Shown here: positions 16,492 to 24,693 of the stretch, in pieces
How the letters are laid out: every line of letters starts with the position of its first letter
Numbering within the stretch: the first letter of the stretch is position 1
From: Acetoanaerobium sticklandii
GTDB taxonomy: Bacteria; Bacillota; Clostridia; Peptostreptococcales; Filifactoraceae
Reading direction: 5' to 3'
DNA: 64,000 bases
Assembly: GCF_000196455.1 (NCBI RefSeq)
Contig: NC_014614.1
Coordinates: forward strand, 2,448,501 to 2,512,500
Notes under the pieces: generated by a model
Told to the model about the DNA's origin: nothing
Database searches by the model: none
What the model saw: only the letters and a program-made list of their open reading frames with translations
Program-made: the position numbers and the translations under genes

Positions 16492-17592
16492 TTATGTAAG
16501 TATTTCACATAAAGAATTTACAATAAAATTAATATCATCTTCATTTAAATTCGGATGTAACGGAAGCGCTAATCCTTGATTGAATGAATAAACCGAGTTA
16601 TTGAATGTATTGCTATCCAAGTTATATTTACCTTTATAGTATGGTTGCATATGAACAGAATTTGCTCCAAAATTCGTTTCAATACCTTTTTGTTTTAGTT
16701 TCATTATTACTTCATCTCTAATATATTTCTTATCAATTAATATATGATAAGTTTGCCATACATGTTTTCCATAATCCATTTCTTTAGGTAAGATTATCTT
16801 CGTATTATTTTTCAATAACTTATAATATAAATCTGCAATAGTTTTTCTTGATTTATTTATAGATTCTAGCTTAGCCATTTGAGCTACCCCAATAGCCCCT
16901 TGAATATTAGTAAGTCTGTAATTCAATCCTGGCATAACAAAATTTGCTTTCCCATTTATACTTTTTATACCATGATTTCTAAGTATTCTGATTTTTTCTG
17001 CATACTCATCATTATTAGTGACTAACAATCCTCCTTCACCAGTAGTTATTGCTTTCCTAGGATGCAAACTAAAGCAACCTATTTCTCCTATAGTCCCTAC
17101 TTTATAAGATTTATATTCTGACCCAAACGCACATGCTGCATCCTCTATAACTTTTAAATTATAGTGATTTGCTAATTCTAATATTTTATTCATATCCGAT
17201 GATTGTCCAAATTCTTGAACTGGCATAATAGCTTTTGTTCTAGATGAAATTTTTTCTTCAATTTTTTTTGTATCAATGCAAAAGCTATCCAAATCAGTAT
17301 CTACAAATACAGGTGTCGCTCCTAATATTTCAACTACATTTGCAGTTGCTGGAAAAGTAAAATCTGGAATAATCACTTCATCTCCCGCTTTTATATCTAA
17401 TGCAAGTAATGCTAAATGAAGTGCCGCGGTTCCACTACTTACAGCAACAACATGCTTAGCCTTTAAATAATTTTTAACTAAATTTTCAAACTCATCAACT
17501 TTAGCTCCCTGTACTAAATATCCAGAATCTAAAACTTCCTTAATCTGTTCAAATTCTTCTAATCCAACATCAGGCATCGAAAGTTTAATCAT
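16492..17592 (-). CDS. DegT/DnrJ/EryC1 aminotransferase (second sugar pathway)
   Basis: The 366-residue PLP enzyme has SSGTAALHLAL near 52-61, EDAACAFGS near 150-158 and the PLP lysine K180 in LHPRKAITTGEGG. That last motif is common among 4-amino-sugar synthases of the perosamine/ArnB/PglE kind. It would aminate a keto-sugar, most simply the product of the SDR encoded just upstream, whose stop overlaps its start by 4 bases. It is only distantly similar to the other DegT enzyme at 10074, so the island has two separate amination steps. Confidence 0.82.
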   Translation of the reverse strand: MIKLSMPDVGLEEFEQIKEVLDSGYLVQGAKVDEFENLVKNYLKAKHVVAVSSGTAALHLALLALDIKAGDEVIIPDFTFPATANVVEILGATPVFVDTDLDSFCIDTKKIEEKISSRTKAIMPVQEFGQSSDMNKILELANHYNLKVIEDAACAFGSEYKSYKVGTIGEIGCFSLHPRKAITTGEGGLLVTNNDEYAEKIRILRNHGIKSINGKANFVMPGLNYRLTNIQGAIGVAQMAKLESINKSRKTIADLYYKLLKNNTKIILPKEMDYGKHVWQTYHILIDKKYIRDEVIMKLKQKGIETNFGANSVHMQPYYKGKYNLDSNTFNNSVYSFNQGLALPLHPNLNEDDINFIVNSLCEILT

Positions 17593-18554
17593 TTTTTTGC
17601 ACCTCTATACCAATCAATCGTTTTTGTAAGTCCTTCAGTTAAATCATATTTTGGACTAAACCCTAATAATTCTTTTGCTTTTTCTATGCTTGGTATTCTT
17701 AGCTCAACATCCACATAATTTTTACTCACATATTTTATTTCGGAATTAGAATTAGAGATTCTTTTTATAGTTTCTGCAAGCATAGCTATAGTAACAGTAG
17801 CTCTTGGATTTCCAATATTGAATGATTGTCCTATTGCTTCTTCTTTCTCTAAGCAAAGCATAATTCCTTGGATAAAATCTTCAACATAACACCATGAACG
17901 AATTTGGTCACCATCTCCATGTATTTGCATTTGTTCATCAGCTATCGCCCTCACAACAAATTGATGTATCGCACCCTCTCCAACTTGGCCAGGGCCGTAA
18001 ATATTAAATGGTCTTACTGTAACCACTGGCATTCCATATTCTTTATAATAGCTGTGAGACAAATGTTCGGCCGCAAGCTTTGATACAGAATACGTCCATC
18101 TTGCTTCACCAACAGGTGCTAAATTTGTTGTATTCATTTCATTAACCTTATATGCGTAAGATCCGAATACCTCAGATGTAGAAAAATCAATTACTTTCTC
18201 AAGGTTCGTCAAATTATCTTTTAACGATTCTAAAAGATTATATGTGCCAATCATATTTACTTTCATTGTATTAACAGGACTTTTTATAACTGTATCTATC
18301 CCAGCTACCGCAGCTAAATGAATAACAATATGTGGTTGAAACTCCAAAACAATTTTTTTTAAGCTCCCGTAATCTAAAATATCTCCTTGAATCAACTTTA
18401 CATTATTATGGCTTAATAAATTTGTATTTTTTATTGAATTTCTATTCAAATTGTCATACAGTAAAATCTGATTTTTATCACACAATAATCCGCATAGCTT
18501 GCTTCCAATAAAACCAGCTCCGCCAGTCAATAAAATTCTTTTATTTAATATCAT
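17589..18554 (-). CDS. Extended SDR nucleotide-sugar epimerase/dehydratase/decarboxylase
   Basis: The 321-residue extended short-chain dehydrogenase has GGAGFIGSKLC at the N-terminus, catalytic YSVSK and the segment STSEVFG. In RmlB-type 4,6-dehydratases this reads STDEVYG; here serine replaces aspartate, as in ArnA, UXS and LegB-like enzymes. ARWTYSVSK also resembles the PRWIYSVSK of the ArnA decarboxylase. It supplies a keto-sugar for the coupled DegT enzyme. Which reaction (decarboxylation, dehydration or epimerisation) is open. Start ATG with GGAGT upstream. Confidence 0.8.
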   Translation of the reverse strand: MILNKRILLTGGAGFIGSKLCGLLCDKNQILLYDNLNRNSIKNTNLLSHNNVKLIQGDILDYGSLKKIVLEFQPHIVIHLAAVAGIDTVIKSPVNTMKVNMIGTYNLLESLKDNLTNLEKVIDFSTSEVFGSYAYKVNEMNTTNLAPVGEARWTYSVSKLAAEHLSHSYYKEYGMPVVTVRPFNIYGPGQVGEGAIHQFVVRAIADEQMQIHGDGDQIRSWCYVEDFIQGIMLCLEKEEAIGQSFNIGNPRATVTIAMLAETIKRISNSNSEIKYVSKNYVDVELRIPSIEKAKELLGFSPKYDLTEGLTKTIDWYRGAKK

Positions 18555-18577
18555 AATATTTCAAACTCCTTTTAAAA

Positions 18578-19957
18578 TTATATTTTTTTATATATATCAA
18601 CCATGTTCTTAGATATTTTATTCATATCGTGATATTTCTCTACATAAAGTCTTCCTTTATGCCCAATCTCTGCTAATATATCTTTATTCTTCAAAATATA
18701 TTCTAAAGTATTCTTTATATTATCAGGGTTTGCAGATATAATAGGCAAGTCATCAGGATATTTTTCTTTCATGAAATCACTAATCCAACTAATAACAGGT
18801 TTTCCCATAGCCATTGATTCAACTGCAAAAACTCCATAAGATCCTGCTAATATTTGATCTATAATTAAATCTGCTTTCATATATATTTTTGTTGCTTCTT
18901 CGTTTGACATCCCTTGAACTAGTTTTAATTCGAAATCAAAGTCAACATTCAACTCACTTAAAGCTTTTATGATATAGTCTGTTCCTTTATGCTCTGGTGA
19001 TGTTGGCGCATGTACTATCATAAATTTACTATTAGTTAAATTATCATCATAAGTATACTCATATTTTTCTAAATCTATTGCTACTTTTGTATAATGAATA
19101 TTATCATGAAATTCTTTTACATATTCGGCTAGCTCATAATCTACTATACAATCAGGGATATATTTTGAAATCAGTTCTACTTTCCTCTTAATCATATCTT
19201 CATTCATATCTTTTACTTTTATATAAGGGTTAAGCTTTACAGCCTTTGAATATAGTCTTACATCAGAACCCCAATATTGCATTACTACTTTCTTTTGTAG
19301 CTCTTTTAGTAAAGGTAAATCTGAATAATCCAAAGTCAAACTTGTCCCAAAATGGAAATGAAATATATCATTTTCATTAATAAATCTAGAGGCTAGTTTC
19401 TTGCTTATATTATTCGCTACATTAACATCGTTTCCTTTATACAAATCAATTTCATAATCTGCTTTATATTTCAAATAAGAAGGATAATAATTTAAAGATT
19501 TTGCACTAAATCCCATATTTGATAATCCTCTAGTTAATGTATTCATTTGATTTGCAATTTCTATGGTTCCATGCAAAATATTACTAGTTGTAACATCACA
19601 TATTTTTTTTTGCATATTCATAAAAGGATTTTCACATTCTAAATTAACATTAAAGAGCCTACTCCAAATATAATATCTTTTTTCCTCTGAAATATCAGTG
19701 AAAATGTTTTTCATAAGATAATTCATATTAAATAATAAATCATAATTATCTGGTTTAATATCCAATCCAGATTTAATAGTTTTTTTTGCTTCTGAATAGT
19801 TTCCTTCCAGTATTTCAATAATACCTAAGAGCGAAAAATATTCGATATCTATTTCGTAATCCTTATAATATTTATCAATTAATATCTTAGCTTGATTTAT
19901 ATCATTTTCTTCAATTGAATTCTTAATACGTAACTTAAAATCATCTTTTTGGTACAT
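18578..19957 (-). CDS. TPR plus GT-B glycosyltransferase
   Basis: The 459-residue protein has an N-terminal ~90-residue TPR-like region (INQAKILIDKYYKDYEI, YSEAKKTIKSGLDIKPDN), then a GT-B glycosyltransferase body. The C-terminal nucleotide-sugar-binding half is seen in HAPTSPEHKGTDYIIKAL and in SYGVFAVESMAMGKPVISW, the usual family 4 arrangement with the acidic pair F-x-x-E. No membrane segment, so it acts in the cytosol. Two TPR-linked glycosyltransferases next to flagellin fit flagellin glycosylation, the TPR perhaps gripping the protein acceptor. Confidence 0.8.
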   Translation of the reverse strand: MYQKDDFKLRIKNSIEENDINQAKILIDKYYKDYEIDIEYFSLLGIIEILEGNYSEAKKTIKSGLDIKPDNYDLLFNMNYLMKNIFTDISEEKRYYIWSRLFNVNLECENPFMNMQKKICDVTTSNILHGTIEIANQMNTLTRGLSNMGFSAKSLNYYPSYLKYKADYEIDLYKGNDVNVANNISKKLASRFINENDIFHFHFGTSLTLDYSDLPLLKELQKKVVMQYWGSDVRLYSKAVKLNPYIKVKDMNEDMIKRKVELISKYIPDCIVDYELAEYVKEFHDNIHYTKVAIDLEKYEYTYDDNLTNSKFMIVHAPTSPEHKGTDYIIKALSELNVDFDFELKLVQGMSNEEATKIYMKADLIIDQILAGSYGVFAVESMAMGKPVISWISDFMKEKYPDDLPIISANPDNIKNTLEYILKNKDILAEIGHKGRLYVEKYHDMNKISKNMVDIYKKI

Positions 19958-19985
19958 AATAAATATCCTTCCATTAGATAAAATA

Positions 19986-21914
19986 TTAATTAATAAATTC
20001 CTTTTTTAAGAAAGTTGCTAAAAAATCAGCTAGTTCTGGATATGCTTCTGCAGCTAATTTATAGTATTTTAAAGCTGCTGTAGTATTTGCATTATTAAGA
20101 TTTTCGTAATACAAATTCATAAGGATTAGAAATTTTGATTCAACATCTGCAATATACTCATACTTCAAACTCATTCCTTTAGTTATATATAATTTATTAA
20201 TAACGCTCAATCCAACTTGAATATATTTATCAAATACAAAAACATTACTACTAATTGCAGTCTCAATACCAGTATTTTTGTATTCAGATGCCATTCTAAG
20301 AATAATCCCTTCTAACAAGTTTTTCAGAGCAACTTCATTTTTAAATGAAGGCTGATTTGCATCTATATTTTTTATCCAATCAAAGACTTTCAAATATACC
20401 TCACTATACTTATTATTGTAAAAATAGTTAAGATAATAAAAAGTGGTTGAGCGATTAAATTTATTAAAAAAGCTTAGATTCAAAGTCATATTTTCGCATA
20501 TAAAAGACATCACTTCTGCGTAATATAAGTTAGTAGTATTTTTTTTCATATTTGCAAAAATTTTATTTGCAATTATTAATTTATCTTCCGTATTTATATT
20601 GATATCCACTGAAAATCTACAAAATTGTGAATAATCTTCATTTATATCAGTGAATAAACTCCTAATTTGTTTTTTCTTATTCGGTTTGTAATTATCGATT
20701 TTTTCTTCAATTTTTTCAAACAATATCAATTTTAAATCTAAATCTTCTATTTTATAATACAAATCCTTCAATTTATTATATTGATTAGTCTCTATATATA
20801 TATCTATAAATACGTTAATATTTTTAGAATCAATTTTATTCTCATTTAGATACTTCAAAGCGTTTCGATGCTCATTTCTATTAATATAATATTTTACTAG
20901 AAAAAATTTAATCTTATTAACCGTTGCCCTATCAGTTCTGTATATAGCTATACTATCATCTTTGGATATCGGCAAGGTATCAAATCTTTTTACTAAATCT
21001 ATAAATATTTCTGCATATTTTTTTGCAATATCTAAATTTCCTAATTTTTCATATGAAAATAACAAATAAAAATATCCATCTATATAATCTTCTCTTAATT
21101 TTATAGATTTTTCTGAAACATCTAAGACTTCATTATATTTTTTCAATACTAAACAATTTGATAAGTGGACACTAAATATAGCAAATCCTTCTATCTGTTG
21201 TTTTTTAGTACATTTCATTATAAGTTCATATGCTTTTTTCGATATTTCATAAGAATCCTCTGTATCTCCGTGCATGTTATAAGATGTAGCAAGTTGAAAT
21301 AAGTAATACATATCATCTGGTTTCTTTTTTAATTCTTTAATTAGCAACTGAGTGGTTCTATTAAATTTTTCATCCATAATTTTTTTATCTAATACTATGT
21401 ATCCATAGTGACCTAATATTATATCTAAATATGCTACAGGTTGTTTATATATTGGTTGATTATGAACTGTCCCTTCATATTTAAAGCTTCCATCATTATA
21501 AAAAAATCTAGGAGTTATAATCATAGAATATGCATCTAAATTCTTTATGTTAACATAATTTTTCTCTCTAACAAAATATGTCTTGATAGACTCATTAATT
21601 TTATTATCTAAAAAATCATTAAATACTTCTATATTTTCTACAGTTTCGTCAGCATCTATAATAAATATCCATTCTCCAGTGGCATACGATAAAGTAACGT
21701 TTCTCATTCCTGAAAAATCATGAAACCATTCTTTAAAATAAACTTTATTTGTATATTGCTCTGCAATAGCTCTAGTATCATCTATTGAACCTGTATCAAC
21801 AATGATAAGCTCAACATCATCTCTTTTTACGACTTCTTTGATAGAGTCCAAACAACGTTTTAAATGTAATTCTTCATTTTTTACCATCATACAAATACTA
21901 AGCTTATATTTCAT
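19986..21914 (-). CDS. Family 2 glycosyltransferase with TPR-like C-terminal region
   Basis: The 642-residue protein has an N-terminal GT-A domain: LSICMMVKNEELHLKRCLDS, VDTGSIDDT, and the metal-binding DADE in WIFIIDADETV. About 420 helical TPR-like residues follow (MYYLFQLATSYNMHGDTED, YFYLLFSYEKLGNLDIAKKY). This layout is typical of flagellin or cell-surface protein glycosyltransferases. It begins directly after the hag terminator with AGGTGAGCGCTAT as ribosome site, and leads the glycosylation island, so island expression may rely on read-through from hag. The donor sugar is unknown. Confidence 0.84.
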   Translation of the reverse strand: MKYKLSICMMVKNEELHLKRCLDSIKEVVKRDDVELIIVDTGSIDDTRAIAEQYTNKVYFKEWFHDFSGMRNVTLSYATGEWIFIIDADETVENIEVFNDFLDNKINESIKTYFVREKNYVNIKNLDAYSMIITPRFFYNDGSFKYEGTVHNQPIYKQPVAYLDIILGHYGYIVLDKKIMDEKFNRTTQLLIKELKKKPDDMYYLFQLATSYNMHGDTEDSYEISKKAYELIMKCTKKQQIEGFAIFSVHLSNCLVLKKYNEVLDVSEKSIKLREDYIDGYFYLLFSYEKLGNLDIAKKYAEIFIDLVKRFDTLPISKDDSIAIYRTDRATVNKIKFFLVKYYINRNEHRNALKYLNENKIDSKNINVFIDIYIETNQYNKLKDLYYKIEDLDLKLILFEKIEEKIDNYKPNKKKQIRSLFTDINEDYSQFCRFSVDININTEDKLIIANKIFANMKKNTTNLYYAEVMSFICENMTLNLSFFNKFNRSTTFYYLNYFYNNKYSEVYLKVFDWIKNIDANQPSFKNEVALKNLLEGIILRMASEYKNTGIETAISSNVFVFDKYIQVGLSVINKLYITKGMSLKYEYIADVESKFLILMNLYYENLNNANTTAALKYYKLAAEAYPELADFLATFLKKEFIN

Positions 21915-21949
21915 ATAGCGCTCACCTACTTTATATTTTTATCCAACAT

Positions 21950-21979
21950 AAAAAAAATCGGCATTTCTGCCGATTTTCT
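21950..21979 (-). terminator. Terminator after hag
   Basis: AAAATCGGCAGAAATGCC and the closing GATTTTTTTT on the minus strand make a compact 8-bp hairpin (ATCGGCA/TGCCGAT) plus T-run, 17 bases after the flagellin stop. It is expected to make most hag transcripts monocistronic while allowing limited read-through into the island. Confidence 0.88.
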
Positions 21980-21995
21980 TTATAGGATATAATAA

Positions 21996-22814
21996 CTATC
22001 TTAGTAATTGTAGTACTTGTTGTGGTAATTGGTTAGCTTGAGCAAGCATAGCTTGAGATGCTTGAGCAAGGATATTGCTCTTAGTAAATGAACTCATTTC
22101 TTTAGCCATATCTGTATCTCTAAGTCTAGATTCAGCTGCTTGTAAGTTCTCAGCAGAGTTATCTAAGTTTTTGATAGTATGCTCAAGTCTGTTTTGAATT
22201 GCTCCAAGTTTAGATCTTTGAGAAGAAACTTTTGTTATAGCGTCGTTAACTTGAGTAACAGTTTTTCCAGCTGTAGTAGCAGTTGTAACAGCTATAGATG
22301 CTGCTGTAACTCCTAGTGAAGCTGCTGTCATTGTTCCTATTTCAACGTCTATTGTTTGAGTATCATTAGCTCCGATGTGGAATTTCTTTCCTGTGAATGT
22401 TCCATCTAATAACTTTTGAGTATTGAATTCTGCTCTTCCAGAAATTGCTTCAATTTCAGCTGAAAGTTGGTCTAACTCATCTTTGATAGAAGTTCTATCT
22501 ATTGTAACGTTAGTATCATTCGCAGCCTGTACAGCAAGTTCTCTCATTCTTTGTAACATAGCATGTACTTCGTCAAGAGCTCCCTCAGCTGTTTGGATAA
22601 GAGAAATACCATCTTGAGCATTTTTAGATGCCATATTAAGACCTCTAATTTGGCCTCTCATTTTTTCAGAGATAGATAGTCCAGCTGCGTCATCTCCAGC
22701 ACGGTTAATCTTCATACCTGAAGAAAGTTTTTCGATTGATTTTCCCATTCCAGCAGAGTTAACTCCACCAGATCTGTGTGAATTCATAGCCATCATATTG
22801 TGATTAATTATCAT
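21996..22814 (-). CDS. hag: Flagellin
   Basis: This is the filament subunit, 272 residues. The conserved D0/D1 ends are intact: MIINHNMMAMNSHRS with INRAGDDAAGLSISEKMRGQ at the N-terminus, and SRLRDTDMAKEMSSF to ANQLPQQVLQLLR at the C-terminus. The middle is short, with almost no D2/D3 domain, but residues about 161-187 are very rich in Thr, Ser and Ala, a possible O-glycosylation patch. It has a sigma-28 promoter, a long leader with two CsrA-type sites, an excellent ribosome site and its own terminator. Confidence 0.97.
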   Translation of the reverse strand: MIINHNMMAMNSHRSGGVNSAGMGKSIEKLSSGMKINRAGDDAAGLSISEKMRGQIRGLNMASKNAQDGISLIQTAEGALDEVHAMLQRMRELAVQAANDTNVTIDRTSIKDELDQLSAEIEAISGRAEFNTQKLLDGTFTGKKFHIGANDTQTIDVEIGTMTAASLGVTAASIAVTTATTAGKTVTQVNDAITKVSSQRSKLGAIQNRLEHTIKNLDNSAENLQAAESRLRDTDMAKEMSSFTKSNILAQASQAMLAQANQLPQQVLQLLR

Positions 22815-22820
22815 TTTATA

Positions 22821-22829
22821 TTCCTCCTT
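22821..22829 (-). promoter_or_regulatory. hag ribosome site overlapping a CsrA GGA site (BS2-like)
   Basis: CAAGGAGGAA lies 6-7 bases before the flagellin ATG. Its GGA cores coincide with the Shine-Dalgarno sequence, the position where CsrA blocks hag translation in Bacillus subtilis. Confidence 0.6.
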
Positions 22830-22844
22830 GAAATTTTGTTAATC

Positions 22845-22856
22845 GGCATCCATGCC
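22845..22856 (-). promoter_or_regulatory. Hairpin with GGA loop in the hag leader (BS1-like CsrA site)
   Basis: GGCATGGATGCC folds as a 4-bp stem with loop TGGA, the classic CsrA site form of a GGA in a hairpin loop. It stands 16 bases upstream of the ribosome-site GGA, a spacing suitable for one CsrA dimer to bridge the two. csrA and fliW lie immediately upstream of hag. Confidence 0.6.
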
Positions 22857-22930
22857 TGATTAAGTTATATTGGTTAATTGGATTATGTGATATATCCTTC
22901 GGCCGTTTAGGATTATCACTTACATTCTAT

Positions 22931-22957
22931 ATATCGAAGTAAATTTTGATTACTTTA
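22931..22957 (-). promoter_or_regulatory. Sigma-28 promoter of hag
   Basis: On the minus strand: TAAA, a 15-base spacer, then TTCGATAT (6/8 to GCCGATAT). The transcript leader would be about 105-110 bases, containing the CsrA-type sites. Confidence 0.72.
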
Positions 22958-22986
22958 TAGTTTTTTTGAAAAAAAATTATAAATTT

Positions 22987-23220
22987 TTATTTTTTATTTT
23001 TTAGCATTTTTGTAAGTGCTGATTTATCAATGTTTCTACTCTCGGCTGCAGTTTTATTCTCTGATTTTGTTTCGTCTAGTACTTCTTTTCTTATTATGCT
23101 TACTTCCTTAGGGGCGTCTATTCCTATTTTTATTCTGCCTTCTTCTACTTCTATTATTTTTATTTCAATATTATCTGCTACTATTATACTTTCTCCTGCT
23201 TTTCTTTTTAGTACTAGCAT
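22987..23220 (-). CDS. csrA: Carbon storage regulator CsrA
   Basis: CsrA is the RNA-binding translational repressor. MLVLKRKAGESIIVADNIEI, then GRIKIGIDAPKEVSIIRKEV, is the canonical fold with the RNA-contacting residues. Length is 77, slightly longer than usual because of a Lys/Asn-rich tail. It sits 2 bases after fliW and directly upstream of hag, as in Bacillus, where FliW sequesters CsrA until flagellin titrates FliW away. Confidence 0.96.
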   Translation of the reverse strand: MLVLKRKAGESIIVADNIEIKIIEVEEGRIKIGIDAPKEVSIIRKEVLDETKSENKTAAESRNIDKSALTKMLKNKK

Positions 23221-23222
23221 CT

Positions 23223-23648
23223 TTACACCCCCGCCTTATCATAGAATTCATATCTTATAGGATAGGAGTCATCAAGAATTATTTGTATGGCTTTTTTTAG
23301 TTTTGCATTTATAACTATTGGAGCTTGTAGGTTGGTTCTTATTTTAGTTATGTCTTCTGGAATTATTACTACAGTTCTAATCATCACATCTTCTTTACTT
23401 TTTATATCTAACTGCTCCATTATTTTTTCAGGAAGTTCAAAGCTGTAATTGTTATCCGCTACAAATGGGTCCATAATAGCAAATGAAGTTGTGTCTTCTA
23501 CGCTCTGAAGCCACTCTATGAATATATCGCTGTCTTTTATTATTACAAATTTTTTTAGTTCTTCAAATCCAAGCATGCCTTTTTCAAATTCTAATATTTC
23601 ATTTTCATCTACTTCTAGTTCTCCAAAATAGTTCGTATTTATTTTCAC
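23223..23648 (-). CDS. fliW: Flagellar assembly factor FliW
   Basis: FliW is the CsrA antagonist that is itself titrated by cytoplasmic flagellin. The 141-residue sequence has INTNYFGELEVDENEILEFE, GMLGFEELKKFVII and the C-terminal LQAPIVINAKLKKAIQII, all family marks. GTG at 23648 is preferred because GGGAG lies 8 bases before it and the protein then begins with the family-typical KINT; the GTG at 23657 overlaps that ribosome site. A terminator after flgL separates it from the flgKL unit, so it needs its own promoter, which I could not place. Confidence 0.92.
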   Translation of the reverse strand: MKINTNYFGELEVDENEILEFEKGMLGFEELKKFVIIKDSDIFIEWLQSVEDTTSFAIMDPFVADNNYSFELPEKIMEQLDIKSKEDVMIRTVVIIPEDITKIRTNLQAPIVINAKLKKAIQIILDDSYPIRYEFYDKAGV

Positions 23649-23710
23649 TATTTTCACTCCCTTTTGTCTATATAGACGGTTTACTTAATTCGATTATAAT
23701 ATAAAAGTTA

Positions 23711-23743
23711 AAAAAAGAGCTACATTTTTGCAAATATAGCTCT
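23711..23743 (-). terminator. Terminator after flgL
   Basis: AGAGCTA and TAGCTCT form a 7-bp stem followed by TTTTTTT on the minus strand, 14 bases after the flgL stop. Confidence 0.85.
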
Positions 23744-23756
23744 GATTAGTTATTTA

Positions 23757-24671
23757 TTATCTTAAGAAATCTACAAGTGTAGGCTGAATGATTCTAGCTG
23801 TAACTGACAAAGACGCTTTATAAACGGCTTCAGCTGTAATTAATTGAATCTGAGTTTCTGCTACATCTGTATCCTTAGTCTTTGAAAGTAATTCCTTAAG
23901 GTTTATGCTTACATCTGTCATTCTTTCGCTCATTATGTCTATCATATTAACTTTAGCTCCTACTTCTCCTCTAACTTGAAGAAGTGTCTTAAGCTGATTA
24001 TCCATATCTGCAAGTGATGCAGATGCATCCTCATGATTTGCAGTGCCTAATGCCGTAAGTAATTTATCAATATCATCAAAAAGTTTAGGTTTTCCTCCTA
24101 CAAGCGGTCCGTAAATCCTGTCGCCAGTAATATTAACACTAATCTGCTGTGAATCCCCTACTTTATATTCAATTAATTCAGAAGGAAGCGTTGCTAGAAC
24201 TAAGCCGTCTGCAGTATTGTAGTTCCCAGAGGAATCTAATAATTTAATGTCCGTTTTAAATCCTGTAAAAATTTGTCTTCCCATATAGGTATCATTACCA
24301 ACTTGAATTAAGTGATTTTTTAACTCTTTTATCTCTTGAGCCACTTTTTGAGTGTCTTCCTCTTTTAATATTCCATTTGCACCTTGAACTCCAAGTTCTC
24401 TAATTCTCTGATACACGGAAGTTATTTCATTCATAGCGGTTTCAGTTTTTTCAAGCCATGACTTTGCCGCTTGGATATTTTCTTTATATTCAAGGCTCAT
24501 GTTTATATCGGATTCTAATCTAAGTGTTCTAGCTACTCTTATAGGGTCATCTGATGGTCTGTGAAGGTTTGTTAATGATGACAAATCATGATTCCACTTA
24601 CTCATTTTGCTTAGGTTAGTATTTTGATCTCGCATAGTTCTCATAATCATCATCGAGTTTGTTATTCTCAT
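23757..24671 (-). CDS. flgL: Hook-filament junction protein FlgL (HAP3)
   Basis: The 304-residue flagellin-like protein has N-terminal MRITNSMMIMRTMRDQNTNL, the flagellin-type helix SLEYKENIQAAKSWLEKTET and a C-terminal helix ending ASLSVTARIIQPTLVDFLR. The length is normal for the family. It is 22 bases downstream of flgK and closes that two-gene unit at a strong terminator. Ribosome site AGGTGAAAT. Confidence 0.95.
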   Translation of the reverse strand: MRITNSMMIMRTMRDQNTNLSKMSKWNHDLSSLTNLHRPSDDPIRVARTLRLESDINMSLEYKENIQAAKSWLEKTETAMNEITSVYQRIRELGVQGANGILKEEDTQKVAQEIKELKNHLIQVGNDTYMGRQIFTGFKTDIKLLDSSGNYNTADGLVLATLPSELIEYKVGDSQQISVNITGDRIYGPLVGGKPKLFDDIDKLLTALGTANHEDASASLADMDNQLKTLLQVRGEVGAKVNMIDIMSERMTDVSINLKELLSKTKDTDVAETQIQLITAEAVYKASLSVTARIIQPTLVDFLR

Positions 24672-24693
24672 ATTTCACCTCTTATTTATTAGG

